A stretch of DNA of 47,415 nucleotides, from NCBI GenBank assembly GCA_001735895.1, contig DS021200.1:473324-520738 (forward strand). The letters run 5' to 3'. Positions within the stretch are counted from its first letter, which is position 1, and each line of letters starts with the position of its first letter. Shown piece after piece: positions 26,743 to 35,177 of the stretch. The stretch comes from Olavius algarvensis Gamma 3 endosymbiont. Its GTDB lineage: Bacteria; Pseudomonadota; Gammaproteobacteria; GCA-001735895. A model generated the notes under the pieces. It saw only the letters and a program-made list of their open reading frames with translations, had not been told where the DNA came from and searched no databases. Made by a program: the position numbers and the translations under genes.

Positions 26743-27686
26743 GTGAGTAAATCAAGTAAATCTAAATTTATAAAACGCCGTCTACCACCATTGAACGCGT
26801 TACGCGCGTTCGAAGCCGCAGGTCGCCTGGAAAGCCTGACCGATGCCGCGACCGAACTGAACGTAACCCCGGCCGCGGTCGGCCACCAGGTCAAGGCGCT
26901 GGAAAGTTATTTCGATCAGGCGCTGTTCGAACGGCGCTACCGCGCGATTGCCCTGACGGAAAAGGGACGCCTGCTGTTAGCGGGAGTGACCGACGGTTTC
27001 GACCGCTTATCCGAGTCGGTCGACGCTTTCGCGGCACTGGAGCAGCAGCGCGCATTGATAATCAGCAGCTGCACTTCCTTTGCGGCCCGTTGGCTGGTGC
27101 CACGCCTGGACGAATTCCGCGCGCTGCACCCGGACATCGACGTGCGCCTCGATGCAACCCAACGGTTGGTCGATCTGCGCCGCGAAGAATTCGATCTCGG
27201 CATCCGCTTCGGGCCGGGACAATGGGGGGCCTCGAAACCGATTACCTGCTGGATGAAGAATTCATCCCGGTGGCAAGCCCGTCGTTGCTCGCGCATAAAC
27301 CGGTTGCTAAACCCGCGGATCTCGCACGGCATACCCTGCTGCACCGCGACGAGTCGCCGGGGCCGCTGCCGCTCGACTGGGCCATGTGGCTGCAGGCGGC
27401 CGAGGTCGATAATGTCGATCCCGAACGCGGGATACGCTACAGCATGGAGAGTATGGCGATCCAGGCTGCCGTCGACGGTCACGGCATCGCACTGGTCAGC
27501 AATGTGCTGGTCGCAGCCGATATCGAAGCGGGCCGGTTGATCAAGCTGTTTGACCTCGGATTACCGGCCGGCCGCGACGTCGCCTATTATCTGGCCTATG
27601 CGCCGCGGCGCCGGCGCCACCCTCGGGTCGCCGCGTTCCGCGCCTGGATTCTGAACGAAGTCAGCCAGTCCACACGGCTCGCGTGA
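26743..27686 (+). pseudogene. LysR/GcvA-type regulator with one-base frameshift
   Basis: Begins at a GTG (26743). The first part has the LysR winged helix (LPPLNALRAFEAAGRLESLTDAA, split as LPPLNALRAFEAA) and effector-domain start (SCTSFAARWLVPRLDEF). At the run of six G (27224-27229) the frame changes. The continuation (LETDYLLDEEFIPVASP to LNEVSQSTRLA) is found one frame away to 27686. Seven G would restore a 314-residue GcvA-like protein. It could be a true pseudogene, a phase-variable tract or a sequencing error. Neighbouring genes show similar lesions. Confidence 0.85.
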
Positions 27687-27712
27687 TCCGTACGTGCTGC
27701 GCCCGGGCGTTT

Positions 27713-27919
27713 TTATTTATTGTCTATCGGCAAATCCTGATCGCATTTTTTACAGTTCAGCTCATAACCCAGCATGGATTCCCTGCCGGCTTCCGTTACG
27801 ACCCAGGGCCTGCTTACCAGCGGCGGATTGTGGCGCACGTGCTGGTTGTGGCGGCATGCCAGCTCCGCCACCCAATGATCTTCTTCATCTTTGTGATATC
27901 CGACGATAGGCTGTTTCAT
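27713..27919 (-). CDS. DUF3565 protein
   Basis: A 68-residue protein with the family pattern MKQPIVGYHKDEEDHWVAEL, HNQHVRHNPP, and CKKC near the end, probably a small metal-binding protein (His/Cys-rich). It stands alone, convergent with the LysR gene. Function unknown. Confidence 0.85.
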   Translation of the reverse strand: MKQPIVGYHKDEEDHWVAELACRHNQHVRHNPPLVSRPWVVTEAGRESMLGYELNCKKCDQDLPIDNK

Positions 27920-28369
27920 TATTTACGGATACCCGAATCTGCAACCGATAGTGCGCTGGCAAAAAAAAACTAATAATACCTCGATCACAGGAAGATGAAA
28001 ATTTCCGGGGCGGTAGCTGCGCGCTAGTTAGTGTGCTATTATGGGGGAACAATTCCACTGGCATAGCGCGGCAACGGGCTCTGAATCGCCCGGCTTGCGA
28101 GCCCGGCCGAAGACGACCGGTAAACTATTAACCCGGCGTAACGAATCCGCGACTGAAATCGACGAGTAATGCAATCCTTAAAGCCCAAATCACAATAGAT
28201 CTGCGTCTCAGGCCGAACTTGAACCAGTTCTCATCCAAAATGCGACTCACTTCTAAACTTTGACATCGACCGTATTTATTCCTTATCCCAATGAGGCCGC
28301 CATCGCATTTTTGAGCGTATCTAGCCTCTATATTATTCCTAATTCGTTTAACCGTATCGGAGAACAGAT
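27920..28369. other. Gene-poor gap upstream of DUF1127 gene
   Basis: No credible gene in 450 bases. A TTGACA at 28260-28265 with a weak TTATCC about 17 bases on could be a promoter for the DUF1127 gene. A GC hairpin with loop TGCG lies near 28090-28110 without a clear role. Confidence 0.45.
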
Positions 28370-28597
28370 ATGAATTCAGACACGATATGCTCACAACAGG
28401 TCGATTTGGCAGATACAACAGAGCGCGCTCCCATTACTCGCATACTCAACACACTACCTGGATTCTTTGCCCATTTGCAAAATGCGCAACGCGTCGAACA
28501 GCAAGCGAAACGTCTTTATACCATGAGCGATGCGGATTTGCATGACATCGGCATGACCAGGGAAGACATCCCGTCGCATCTGTCCAGCCAGTTTTAA
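28370..28597 (+). CDS. DUF1127 small protein
   Basis: A 75-residue protein ending in the DUF1127 motif (QQAKRLYTMSDADLHDIGMTREDI). A GGAGAA ribosome site precedes the ATG. It is the second DUF1127 gene in 2 kb. The role is unknown, but family members are usually short stress- or nutrient-responsive regulators. Confidence 0.8.
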   Translation: MNSDTICSQQVDLADTTERAPITRILNTLPGFFAHLQNAQRVEQQAKRLYTMSDADLHDIGMTREDIPSHLSSQF

Positions 28598-28668
28598 TTT
28601 AACGATTTACTCCCCACGGCGGCGCCATGCTGGATGCACTGCCCGCCCCGTGACGAGCCAGGCCGGAG

Positions 28669-29049
28669 TCAGCTGCCCGTTACCAAGAAAGCGCTGATTC
28701 CAATTACCAGAAATACGATCCATGATAGATGCCTGCCCCTGGTGCCCACCACGGCAACCAGGAAATGGGCAATAAATGTAAAGCCGATAACGGTCGCTAC
28801 AGATTTCAAATTTAAGGGCGGATGCGCCATTAATATCAATAGCGCCGCAAACCCCCACCAGGCCAGGGTAGTCAAATGCCATGCAAATCAAAGCGTCCGG
28901 ATAGTAAAGTCCGCGCTGCCGAATAAATGCGGAATGTCTACGCGGCGGAAAAGCCGCATGAGTATGAATTTTTCTCCGAGCAGCGAATGAAACACTCCTA
29001 TCCCGAAAGCTAAAAATGCGGCGAAATATAGCACCATTTTCATAATCAT
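28669..29049 (-). pseudogene. Small membrane protein interrupted by in-frame TGA
   Basis: A 126-codon frame from the ATG at 29049. The first part (KMVLYFAAFLAFGIGVFHSL) and last part (LAWWGFAALLILMAHPP and WIVFLVIGISAFLVTG) are membrane helices in one reading frame, broken only by TGA at 28890-28888 (codon 54, between TIRTL and FAWHLTTL). CGA to TGA would explain it as Arg. The remainder reads like one 4-helix protein. The family was not identified. Confidence 0.75.
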
Positions 29050-29281
29050 CAGCGATTGCCCTGTTGACTAAAAAAGGATTCGATCTCGACTGCCATACCG
29101 GCACGGCTTGGAAGCACAGACGGCAATATAACCCAGAAAGTGCAGTTGCCGTCCTCGTCTATCCTGAACGCAAGAACGCCGCGATAAAAACCGCATATCT
29201 GCTCCAGGTCATCGCAAACTACAACCTAGTCAAAATGGTTATATGGCTTAACGACGCCGACACGGTTTATCAAGAGTATGC

Positions 29282-29665
29282 CTAGTACATAAGGTTTCCG
29301 TTTTTGGTTTCACTCGGGATTTCCTGAATTGCATCCCAGTGCTCGACAATTTTCCCCTGATCGTCGAAGCGGAAAAAATCCATTGTGACGTGTTGCTCGT
29401 TACCCGGCCACGTCTGGAGTGTATGCAGCGCCACCAGATCGCCTTGCGCCACCGCACGCACAAATTCAATGCTTTTATCGGAATATTCCGCGGCCATGGC
29501 GCTGAAATAATCGATAAAAGCCTGCTTGCCGTCGGCGACTAACGGGTTGTGCTGTATGTACTCCGCACCGACATAATCTTCGACCGCTCCGGCTGGATCT
29601 CCGAGGTAAGCCGTTCGGTAAAACGCGATTGCGTTGCTTTTATTTGCCTCCAGATCCTGACCCAT
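29282..29665 (-). CDS. SnoaL/NTF2-like protein
   Basis: A 127-residue cone-shaped NTF2-like protein (AIAFYRTAYLGDPAGAVEDYV, split as AIAFYRTAYLGDP; YIQHNPLVADGKQAFIDYF; MDFFRFDDQGKIVEHWDAIQ). The pattern YIQHNP and the EHWD end are characteristic of SnoaL-like/hypothetical isomerase proteins. The substrate is unknown. A single gene. Confidence 0.87.
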   Translation of the reverse strand: MGQDLEANKSNAIAFYRTAYLGDPAGAVEDYVGAEYIQHNPLVADGKQAFIDYFSAMAAEYSDKSIEFVRAVAQGDLVALHTLQTWPGNEQHVTMDFFRFDDQGKIVEHWDAIQEIPSETKNGNLMY

Positions 29666-30010
29666 TCCTATCCTCCGATTTTAGGTTAGCAGACAATATC
29701 CGACCGACACCCCGGGTTCCGCCGCCGCGGTAAAAGTCACGCGCGGTGGGCCTGCGTATAACAGGGGCCGGTAGTCGGGCGAACTTCCAATCCCGGCACA
29801 CACTTTTAGGACTGCGTCGGTCTTTTCCGGCCTGCGACAAAAGGCCGATTTAATACCCCTACCCCGCTGCCGATGACCCATGGCCTGGTTGTCAAATCGG
29901 TGCAGGCGGGTCGTTTAACAGCCCCAATATCGCCAATAGCAACGTGGGAGCATTGCGCGCCTAGCAATTGATTTGCCCGGTTCAACTCCAGACGGCCCGA
30001 GCCAAACCGG
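29666..30010. other. Gene-poor gap
   Basis: No supported gene over 345 bases. Open frames here are not protein-like. Confidence 0.5.
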
Positions 30011-30881
30011 TCAGCAAGCCCGGGCTCGCGACCAGACCCGCGGATACAAATCGGTTCCGGGCCGATCACCGGGTTTGAGGCCATGTTCGGTCATGACGGC
30101 GCTGTGATCCGGATCCATACCGCACTCGCGGAACTCGATGCGCACATCATCGCCCAGCCACTTGGTGGTAAACACCGATAATTCGCGATCCGCGTCCAGT
30201 TTACCCGAGCCACCGTGCATGATACGACTGTTAAAGACCACGCAGTCGCCCGGTTGCATATCCCAACTCACCACACCGAAACTCTCCGGATCGGCGTCGA
30301 TATCGGGGATTGATTGTTCGGCGATTTTCGAGAAATCAACCTGATCGACATCCGTTTTGCCGTCCGGATTCAAAGCGCCGAAATTATATTGATTGAATAC
30401 CGAATCCTGGCGATGCGAACCCGGCACATAGGCCAGCGCGTTTTCCCGCTTAACCGGCACCAACGGCATCCAGATGGTACAGGTGTCAATAGCCGCTTAC
30501 CGACCAGTAGGGTTCGTCCTGATGCCAGGGCGTGGCGAACTGGCTGCCGGCCGAGCGCACAAACACGGCATCGAAGTAAAAATTGATATGGCTGGAGTCC
30601 ATCAGCATACCGGCGATTTGGGAGGCGGGGGAATCAAAGACAAACCGCCGGTATTCCTCTATGCCTAACCATGCCTGACTGTCCCAGAACATGGTGCGCC
30701 CTGTCTCATCCCGGTCCCACACCCTCGAACGATCCGTAGGGCGCCTGCAATTCACCTCCAGCCCTCGTCTCAGCAGCGCAATCCAGTCCGCGTCAAACAT
30801 TCCGGGTATGAGCACCACGCCGTCTCGCTGGTAGCTTGCAATTTCGTTCGCGGTAATCTCGCGAGGAAGGTTGGTGTTCAT
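30011..30881 (-). pseudogene. Phytanoyl-CoA dioxygenase-family protein with frameshift
   Basis: Start ATG at 30881 (MNTNLPREITA). The first frame ends at WSVSGY, and the second continues one base on, through MPLVPVKRENALAYVPGSH. Removing one T from the A/T pair near 30488 joins them into a 289-residue Fe(II)/2-oxoglutarate oxygenase. The HxD motif is in TPWHQDEP, and the distal His in SRIMHGGSG is followed by the oxoglutarate Arg in DREL. The product would hydroxylate an unknown substrate. It could be a real pseudogene or an indel error. Confidence 0.85.
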
Positions 30882-31215
30882 CGTGATATCGCCCAAATAC
30901 TATGATTATCAATGTCGGAAGTAAGCCGCAATGACAGATAATTGTCAAAATTAAGCTTATCGGGGTAAAGGCTAAAATCGACCGACAAAGCGACGCCCTG
31001 TCTTAAAAATCCCTTCTCGAGAAGAAGAACGGTGAAATATTGCGACCCTAAACAATTGGACCGGACCTTGGTTCGACGCGGTCACCAAATACTGCTTCGC
31101 ATACGCGGCCTGGCGGTAGGTAAGGTCAGACTGCTTGTCGCGTTAGGCTGGCGGTCGCGCCAACGATACTCCGATAGCGCGGAATTGAAATTTTATTAAC
31201 CCGAACAACGGGAAG
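30882..31215. other. Gap with a short palindrome
   Basis: Contains no gene. TGACA-GATAAT-TGTCA (30932-30947) is an exact 5-base inverted repeat with 6-base spacer, a possible operator in front of the PhyH gene. The rest is featureless. Confidence 0.4.
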
Positions 31216-31740
31216 CTACTTGCGGCCGCCGCTGAGCACGAAACCCTGGTCGGACTCGAAGCCTACCAGCAAAATCTGCGCTGGATCGATGCTGACCTGT
31301 TGCTCGAGTTGGTGATTGAAGCCCTCGATACGCACGCTATCGTTCATTTTGAGGCTCAGGCGATGCGCTCCGGCTGGGACTTTAGCTTTATGGAAAACGT
31401 CGACGCCGCCGTCACCGAACAGCCCCGGCGGTGGCAGCGAGGCGCTGAAGAAAGGTTCATCGTCGAGCAGGGCTTCGATCGTCACCGGGGAACGTTCGCG
31501 CGGGCAGTCTTCGAGCTTGCGCATGTTTGCCGGCAGTTCATTGAGTTCTTCCTGGCTCAGTCGGCGGCAGGGCTCGCGTAGCTGACCGGCATGGGCGAAA
31601 GCGATGGTTATCACGGCTTCGTCATCGGCGATGATGCGCACCGAGGGCGAGGTCGCGAAGTACCAGACCAGCGCCATGAAGACCGTATAGTTGATTGCCT
31701 GCAACAGAAAACGCAGCGGCTTGTTGTTGAATTCCGTCAT
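31216..31740 (-). CDS. Membrane-anchored periplasmic protein, unknown function
   Basis: A 174-residue protein with one N-terminal membrane helix (FLLQAINYTVFMALVWYFA) and a soluble domain with two close Cys (LREPCRRLS, LEDCPRER). It overlaps the end of the cytochrome b fusion gene by 4 bases and is transcribed with it. It is probably a partner of that complex. No family was recognised. Confidence 0.75.
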   Translation of the reverse strand: MTEFNNKPLRFLLQAINYTVFMALVWYFATSPSVRIIADDEAVITIAFAHAGQLREPCRRLSQEELNELPANMRKLEDCPRERSPVTIEALLDDEPFFSASLPPPGLFGDGGVDVFHKAKVPAGAHRLSLKMNDSVRIEGFNHQLEQQVSIDPAQILLVGFESDQGFVLSGGRK

Positions 31741-33304
31741 CGCTCCGTCCCTGTTACCGCGTCGGCGGCGGACTGGTTGAGCTCGATCAGGTGCCGGCGG
31801 AACTCGGCGAGGTCAGCTTCGACCGAGCGCAGATCGGGTTCGGCCGCGCCGTGGATGCGGATGCGCTCGCGCTCGGCGCGGGCGCGCAGACTCGGTTTGC
31901 GTTCGCCGGCGAAACGCAGGCGCGTCCAGCTATTGCCAAAGCGAAAATAGCAGTCGTTCTGGCGGCAGCCGGTTACCATGACGCCGTCGGCGCCCTGCTT
32001 GAGCGCGTACTCGACCAACGTCGGCGGCAGCATCCCGCTGCAAATCAGGCGCACGCCGCGCGTGTCTGCCCGATTGAGGCGGTCGACGCTCAAACCGTGT
32101 TCGCAGCCGAACACCAGAATTTTTACCTCACCGGACATCGCCGCCACGGTTTCACGCGTCAGGCGGCGCATTTCATCGACCGGCAATTGCGGCATGTCGA
32201 TCCCGGTCTTCAGGGTTTCGCGCGAGGAGCGGAACGGGTTCGACGCCGGGCAAGAACCCGCGCATATCCCGCAGGCGCCGCAGAGCGAGGGGTTGACCAC
32301 CACTTCGTGCTCGTAACGCGCGCCGTCGGTGCGCGCCTGCACGGTGATGGCGTCGAAGGGGCAATCCTCGAAACAAATGCCGTAACCGTTGCAGTTATCA
32401 AGGTCGACCACCGCCTTAGCGCCGTCTTTTTTCGGCAACAGCCACGGCAACGCCATCAACAACAGGGTGATCGCCGTGGTCACGATCCAGACCTGTTGCG
32501 CCGGCCAGATTTCGAGCAACGGGTAAACGTTCAGGTAAAACCAGTCGATATGCAGTACCCGCGGCACGCTGTCGAGGCTCGCCGGCGCGTGACTCAGGGC
32601 CGGCTGATAAATCGACAGTACCAGCAGCGCGAAAAATGTGCCCATGGCGAGACCGCGCGGCGGATTGATGTTGACGTTGGAGAGGCGATAAACGTGCAGC
32701 CACAGCATGAACACCAGGATCAACGGCTGCCCCAACAGATGCAGGAACTCGATCAGGATGAAGAAACGGTCGGTCATCCCGCCGGAGACGAAATTGCGCG
32801 TCATCGCGCCCGAGAATATCGGCAGGGCATCCATCAGCTGCGCCGAACCGACCGCAATGTACTGTGCCAGTTCGTCCCACACCAGCCAGTAACCGGTGAT
32901 GCCGAGAGTGACGATCATCCACAGATTGGGCACGCCGGTGACCCATGAAAACCAGCGGAAACCGCGATAACGGCCCGAGGCGAATTCTTTGAACCCGAGG
33001 CGAATTCTTTGAACATGTGCAGCAGCACGGTCACGACCACGGCATCCGAGGCATAGCGATGCAGGCTACGCATGATGCCGGCCGCATACCACTGCTCGTG
33101 GGTCATGTACTCCACCGACGCGTGCGCGCCTTCGACGCTGCCGTGAAATGGGATAAACAAATAGATGCCGCTGATCAGGATTACCCAGAACAGGAAAAAC
33201 GACAAGGTGCCCAAATGGTATAACGGGTTCCACTCGGTACCGAAGGAAAGATTGAACCATGACTCGAGCGCCAGATAGGCGCGTTTGACCGGATTGACTA
33301 TCAC
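31737..33304 (-). pseudogene. Cytochrome b / ferredoxin / MvhD-like fusion, broken by 20-bp duplication
   Basis: Start GTG at 33304. The first frame (NPVKRAYLALESWFN to HMFKEFASG) shifts at a 20-base tandem duplication at 32974-33013. Removing one copy joins it to GRYRGFRWFSWVTGVPNLWM and the rest, giving about 515 residues. The cytochrome b part (residues 1-225) has bis-His pairs LHRYAS/LLHMF and HLLGQ/WLHVYR. Then come a ferredoxin (CNGYGICFEDCP, where one Cys is Tyr, and CGACGICAGSCP) and a C-terminal MvhD/FrhD-like Fe-S domain (ILVFGCEHG, ICSGMLPP, VTGCRQNDC). It would move electrons between quinol/heme b and Fe-S partners. Confidence 0.85.
32974..33013. repeat. 20-bp tandem duplication in cytochrome b gene
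   Basis: Two perfect contiguous copies of CCCGAGGCGAATTCTTTGAA (32974-32993 and 32994-33013). The length is not a multiple of three, so it causes the frameshift described for the surrounding gene. Confidence 0.97.
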
Positions 33305-33383
33305 CTGATCGTCTTCTCTATGTGAGCTTTGAAAGCTGGATGAAACAGAAATTAGACTTTAACCGAAACCCGCCGCAGGCGAT

Positions 33384-33397
33384 CTGACTAAAGTCAA
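33384..33397. promoter_or_regulatory. Crp/Fnr-type box upstream of cytochrome b fusion
   Basis: CTGAC-TAAA-GTCAA matches the nirS box (TTGAC-AAAA-GTCAA) except for one half-site base and spacer. It lies 80 bases in front of the GTG start. A shared regulator with nirS is likely. Confidence 0.6.
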
Positions 33398-33401
33398 ATG
33401 T

Positions 33402-33425
33402 GCCGCTAGCCGTGCCGCTAGCCGT
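33402..33425. repeat. 12-bp tandem duplication at SCO gene end
   Basis: GCCGCTAGCCGT is present twice in tandem (33402-33413 and 33414-33425), running through the SCO stop codon at 33418-33420. It is a second small duplication in the same region as the 20-bp one. Confidence 0.85.
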
Positions 33426-34218
33426 GCCGCATGCCTCGTACCACGACCGTGCCGCCAATGGCGATGATCGTAGCGCCGATCAACATGCCGAGAAATAGCG
33501 AGTAGTCGAGATAATAACCGTCGCGCTGTGGGTCGTAGGTGGTGCAGAATAGCTTGATGCGATTAACCAGGTTGGCGAGCAGCGGCTGCTCGGGTGGCGA
33601 ACGCCCCAGCACCAGCTCGATCAGCGGATCAACCAGCAGCGGCGTATCGAACACCTGTCCGTAAACCTGGCGGTATACCCTGCCCTCGGCGTCGATAATG
33701 CTGGTCTGGATCAGGTGATCGAAACCGTTCGACGAGGGGTAATACAAAAACCCGAGATCGCGTGACAACGCCTCGATGGTTTGCGCGTCGGCGCTCAGCA
33801 AATGCCAGCCACGGTCGTAAACGCCCTGTTTGCTGGCGAAGAAGCGCATCGCGTCGGGCGTATCCACCGCGCTATCGAAACCGATCAGCGCGACGTTAAA
33901 GCTGTCGACGCCCAGCGCATCGCGTGCTTTTTCCACCATCGAGGCCAGGTGGCGCGTAGTCATCGGGCAAATCTGGTAGCAACTGGTGAAAATCATGGAT
34001 ACCAGCAGCGGTTTGCCGCGCAGTCGATCCAGTCTAACCGGATTGCCGTCGATATCGGTAAACCGGTGCACGCCCACCGAGTTGCCGACCGCCGCCTGAC
34101 TGGTGGCGAGCGCCGTATCGTAGTCGAAGGCCGGCTCCGGGGTTACCGTATAGGCCTGTGCGAGGGGCGACAGCGCCATATGCAGGATGAATCCACATAT
34201 GAGAGTGATATGGCGCAT
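33418..34218 (-). CDS. SCO1/SenC-type copper chaperone
   Basis: A 266-residue protein with a signal peptide (ending LAQA), a thioredoxin-like domain with the copper site TSCYQICP and the distal His in FDHLIQT, and a C-terminal membrane helix (GMLIGATIIAIGGTVVV). SCO proteins load copper into CuA. The gene lies in the leftward cluster behind cyoE and after the CuA subunit II, as in the senC arrangement of NO-reductase (norSY-senC) operons. Confidence 0.9.
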   Translation of the reverse strand: MRHITLICGFILHMALSPLAQAYTVTPEPAFDYDTALATSQAAVGNSVGVHRFTDIDGNPVRLDRLRGKPLLVSMIFTSCYQICPMTTRHLASMVEKARDALGVDSFNVALIGFDSAVDTPDAMRFFASKQGVYDRGWHLLSADAQTIEALSRDLGFLYYPSSNGFDHLIQTSIIDAEGRVYRQVYGQVFDTPLLVDPLIELVLGRSPPEQPLLANLVNRIKLFCTTYDPQRDGYYLDYSLFLGMLIGATIIAIGGTVVVRGMRHG

Positions 34219-34226
34219 TGGTTTAG

Positions 34227-35177
34227 CTACCCGAGCAGCAGAACGTCAAGCACCGCGCAAACCAGCAATAGCACCAGCTGCAGCAGTGAAGCGAAGAAGC
34301 TCTTCATCGCGACCCGGGGAGTCGGGTCCTTGATCATAAGGTAATTGTGGTAAATAAAATAACCCCCACCGCCCGCGGCGCCGGCCAGGTAAATCCAGCT
34401 CATGCCATAGAAAAACGGCAGGATCGAAATGCCGACCAACAGCAGCGTATTGAGCATCACCACCTTGGCACAACGATGGTTGCCGATAATCACCGGCAGC
34501 ATCGGCACGCCGGTTTTGGCGTAATCCTTGTTTTTAGCAATCGCGAGGCTCCAGAAATGCGACGGCGTCCACAGGAACAGCGCCAGCGCCAGCAGGATCG
34601 GCACCGGCCCGAGGCTCGGATCGACCGCGGCCGCGCCGGCGAGCACGGCAAAGCTGCCGGAGGCGCCGCCGATGACGATATTGGTCCAGGAACGGCGCTT
34701 CAACCACACGGTGTAGACGATGGCGTAGAAAAACGCGCCGAGGAAAATGTAAAACGCGGCGGACAGGTTCAGAACCAAGGCCGCAGGTACCACACCCGCC
34801 AACAGCAATAGTCCGATGATGCCGAGCCACAGCGGGCGCTTGCGAAAATATCCGGTGACGAAAGGCCGGGTGCAGGTGCGCGCTACCTCACGGTCGATAT
34901 CGACCTCGTAGTACTGGTTGAAAGCACCGGCGGCGCCGGCCGAAATCAGTACCGCGAAACACAACACCAGCATTTCGAAGCCACCAGGTTGCGGGCCCGG
35001 GGTAACCACCATGGCGACCAGGGCGGTCAGCATCATGATTACGCCGATGCGCAACTTGAGCAGATTGACTAACTGACCGAAAACAGTCTTCAGTCCTCTG
35101 CCCGCGTCCGCTTCGGCGCGAGACAGATCGTAATCCATCCCGCGCCCAGCCGGCATTTTGGCTAACTGAGAGGCCAT
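34227..35177 (-). CDS. cyoE: Protoheme IX farnesyltransferase
   Basis: About 316 residues with about nine helices. The prenyl-diphosphate site is NQYYEVDIDREVARTCTRPF (NxxxDxxxD-type) and the second is KNKDYAKTGVPMLPV. It makes heme O from heme B. The start is uncertain: ATGs at 35177 and 35156 both overlap or abut the subunit I stop (35162), and the ATG at 35138 (MDYDLSRAEAD) is another option. An upstream reading to 35225 is not needed. No ctaA (heme A synthase) was seen here, so the complex may use heme O or B. Confidence 0.9.
   Translation of the reverse strand: MASQLAKMPAGRGMDYDLSRAEADAGRGLKTVFGQLVNLLKLRIGVIMMLTALVAMVVTPGPQPGGFEMLVLCFAVLISAGAAGAFNQYYEVDIDREVARTCTRPFVTGYFRKRPLWLGIIGLLLLAGVVPAALVLNLSAAFYIFLGAFFYAIVYTVWLKRRSWTNIVIGGASGSFAVLAGAAAVDPSLGPVPILLALALFLWTPSHFWSLAIAKNKDYAKTGVPMLPVIIGNHRCAKVVMLNTLLLVGISILPFFYGMSWIYLAGAAGGGGYFIYHNYLMIKDPTPRVAMKSFFASLLQLVLLLVCAVLDVLLLG

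Noticed and set aside
28021-28140. tRNA or small RNA candidate
   Set aside because: A short GC hairpin is present, but no cloverleaf, CCA end or T-loop motif was found.
28888-28890. Selenocysteine TGA
   Set aside because: No SECIS-like hairpin just downstream was recognised and there is no redox context; Arg codon CGA to TGA is simpler.
29064-29285. 73-codon plus-strand frame
   Set aside because: No ribosome site, no family features and no neighbour support.
31791-32948. 385-codon plus-strand frame
   Set aside because: Antisense to the cytochrome b fusion, with composition biased to Ala/Arg/His and no motif.
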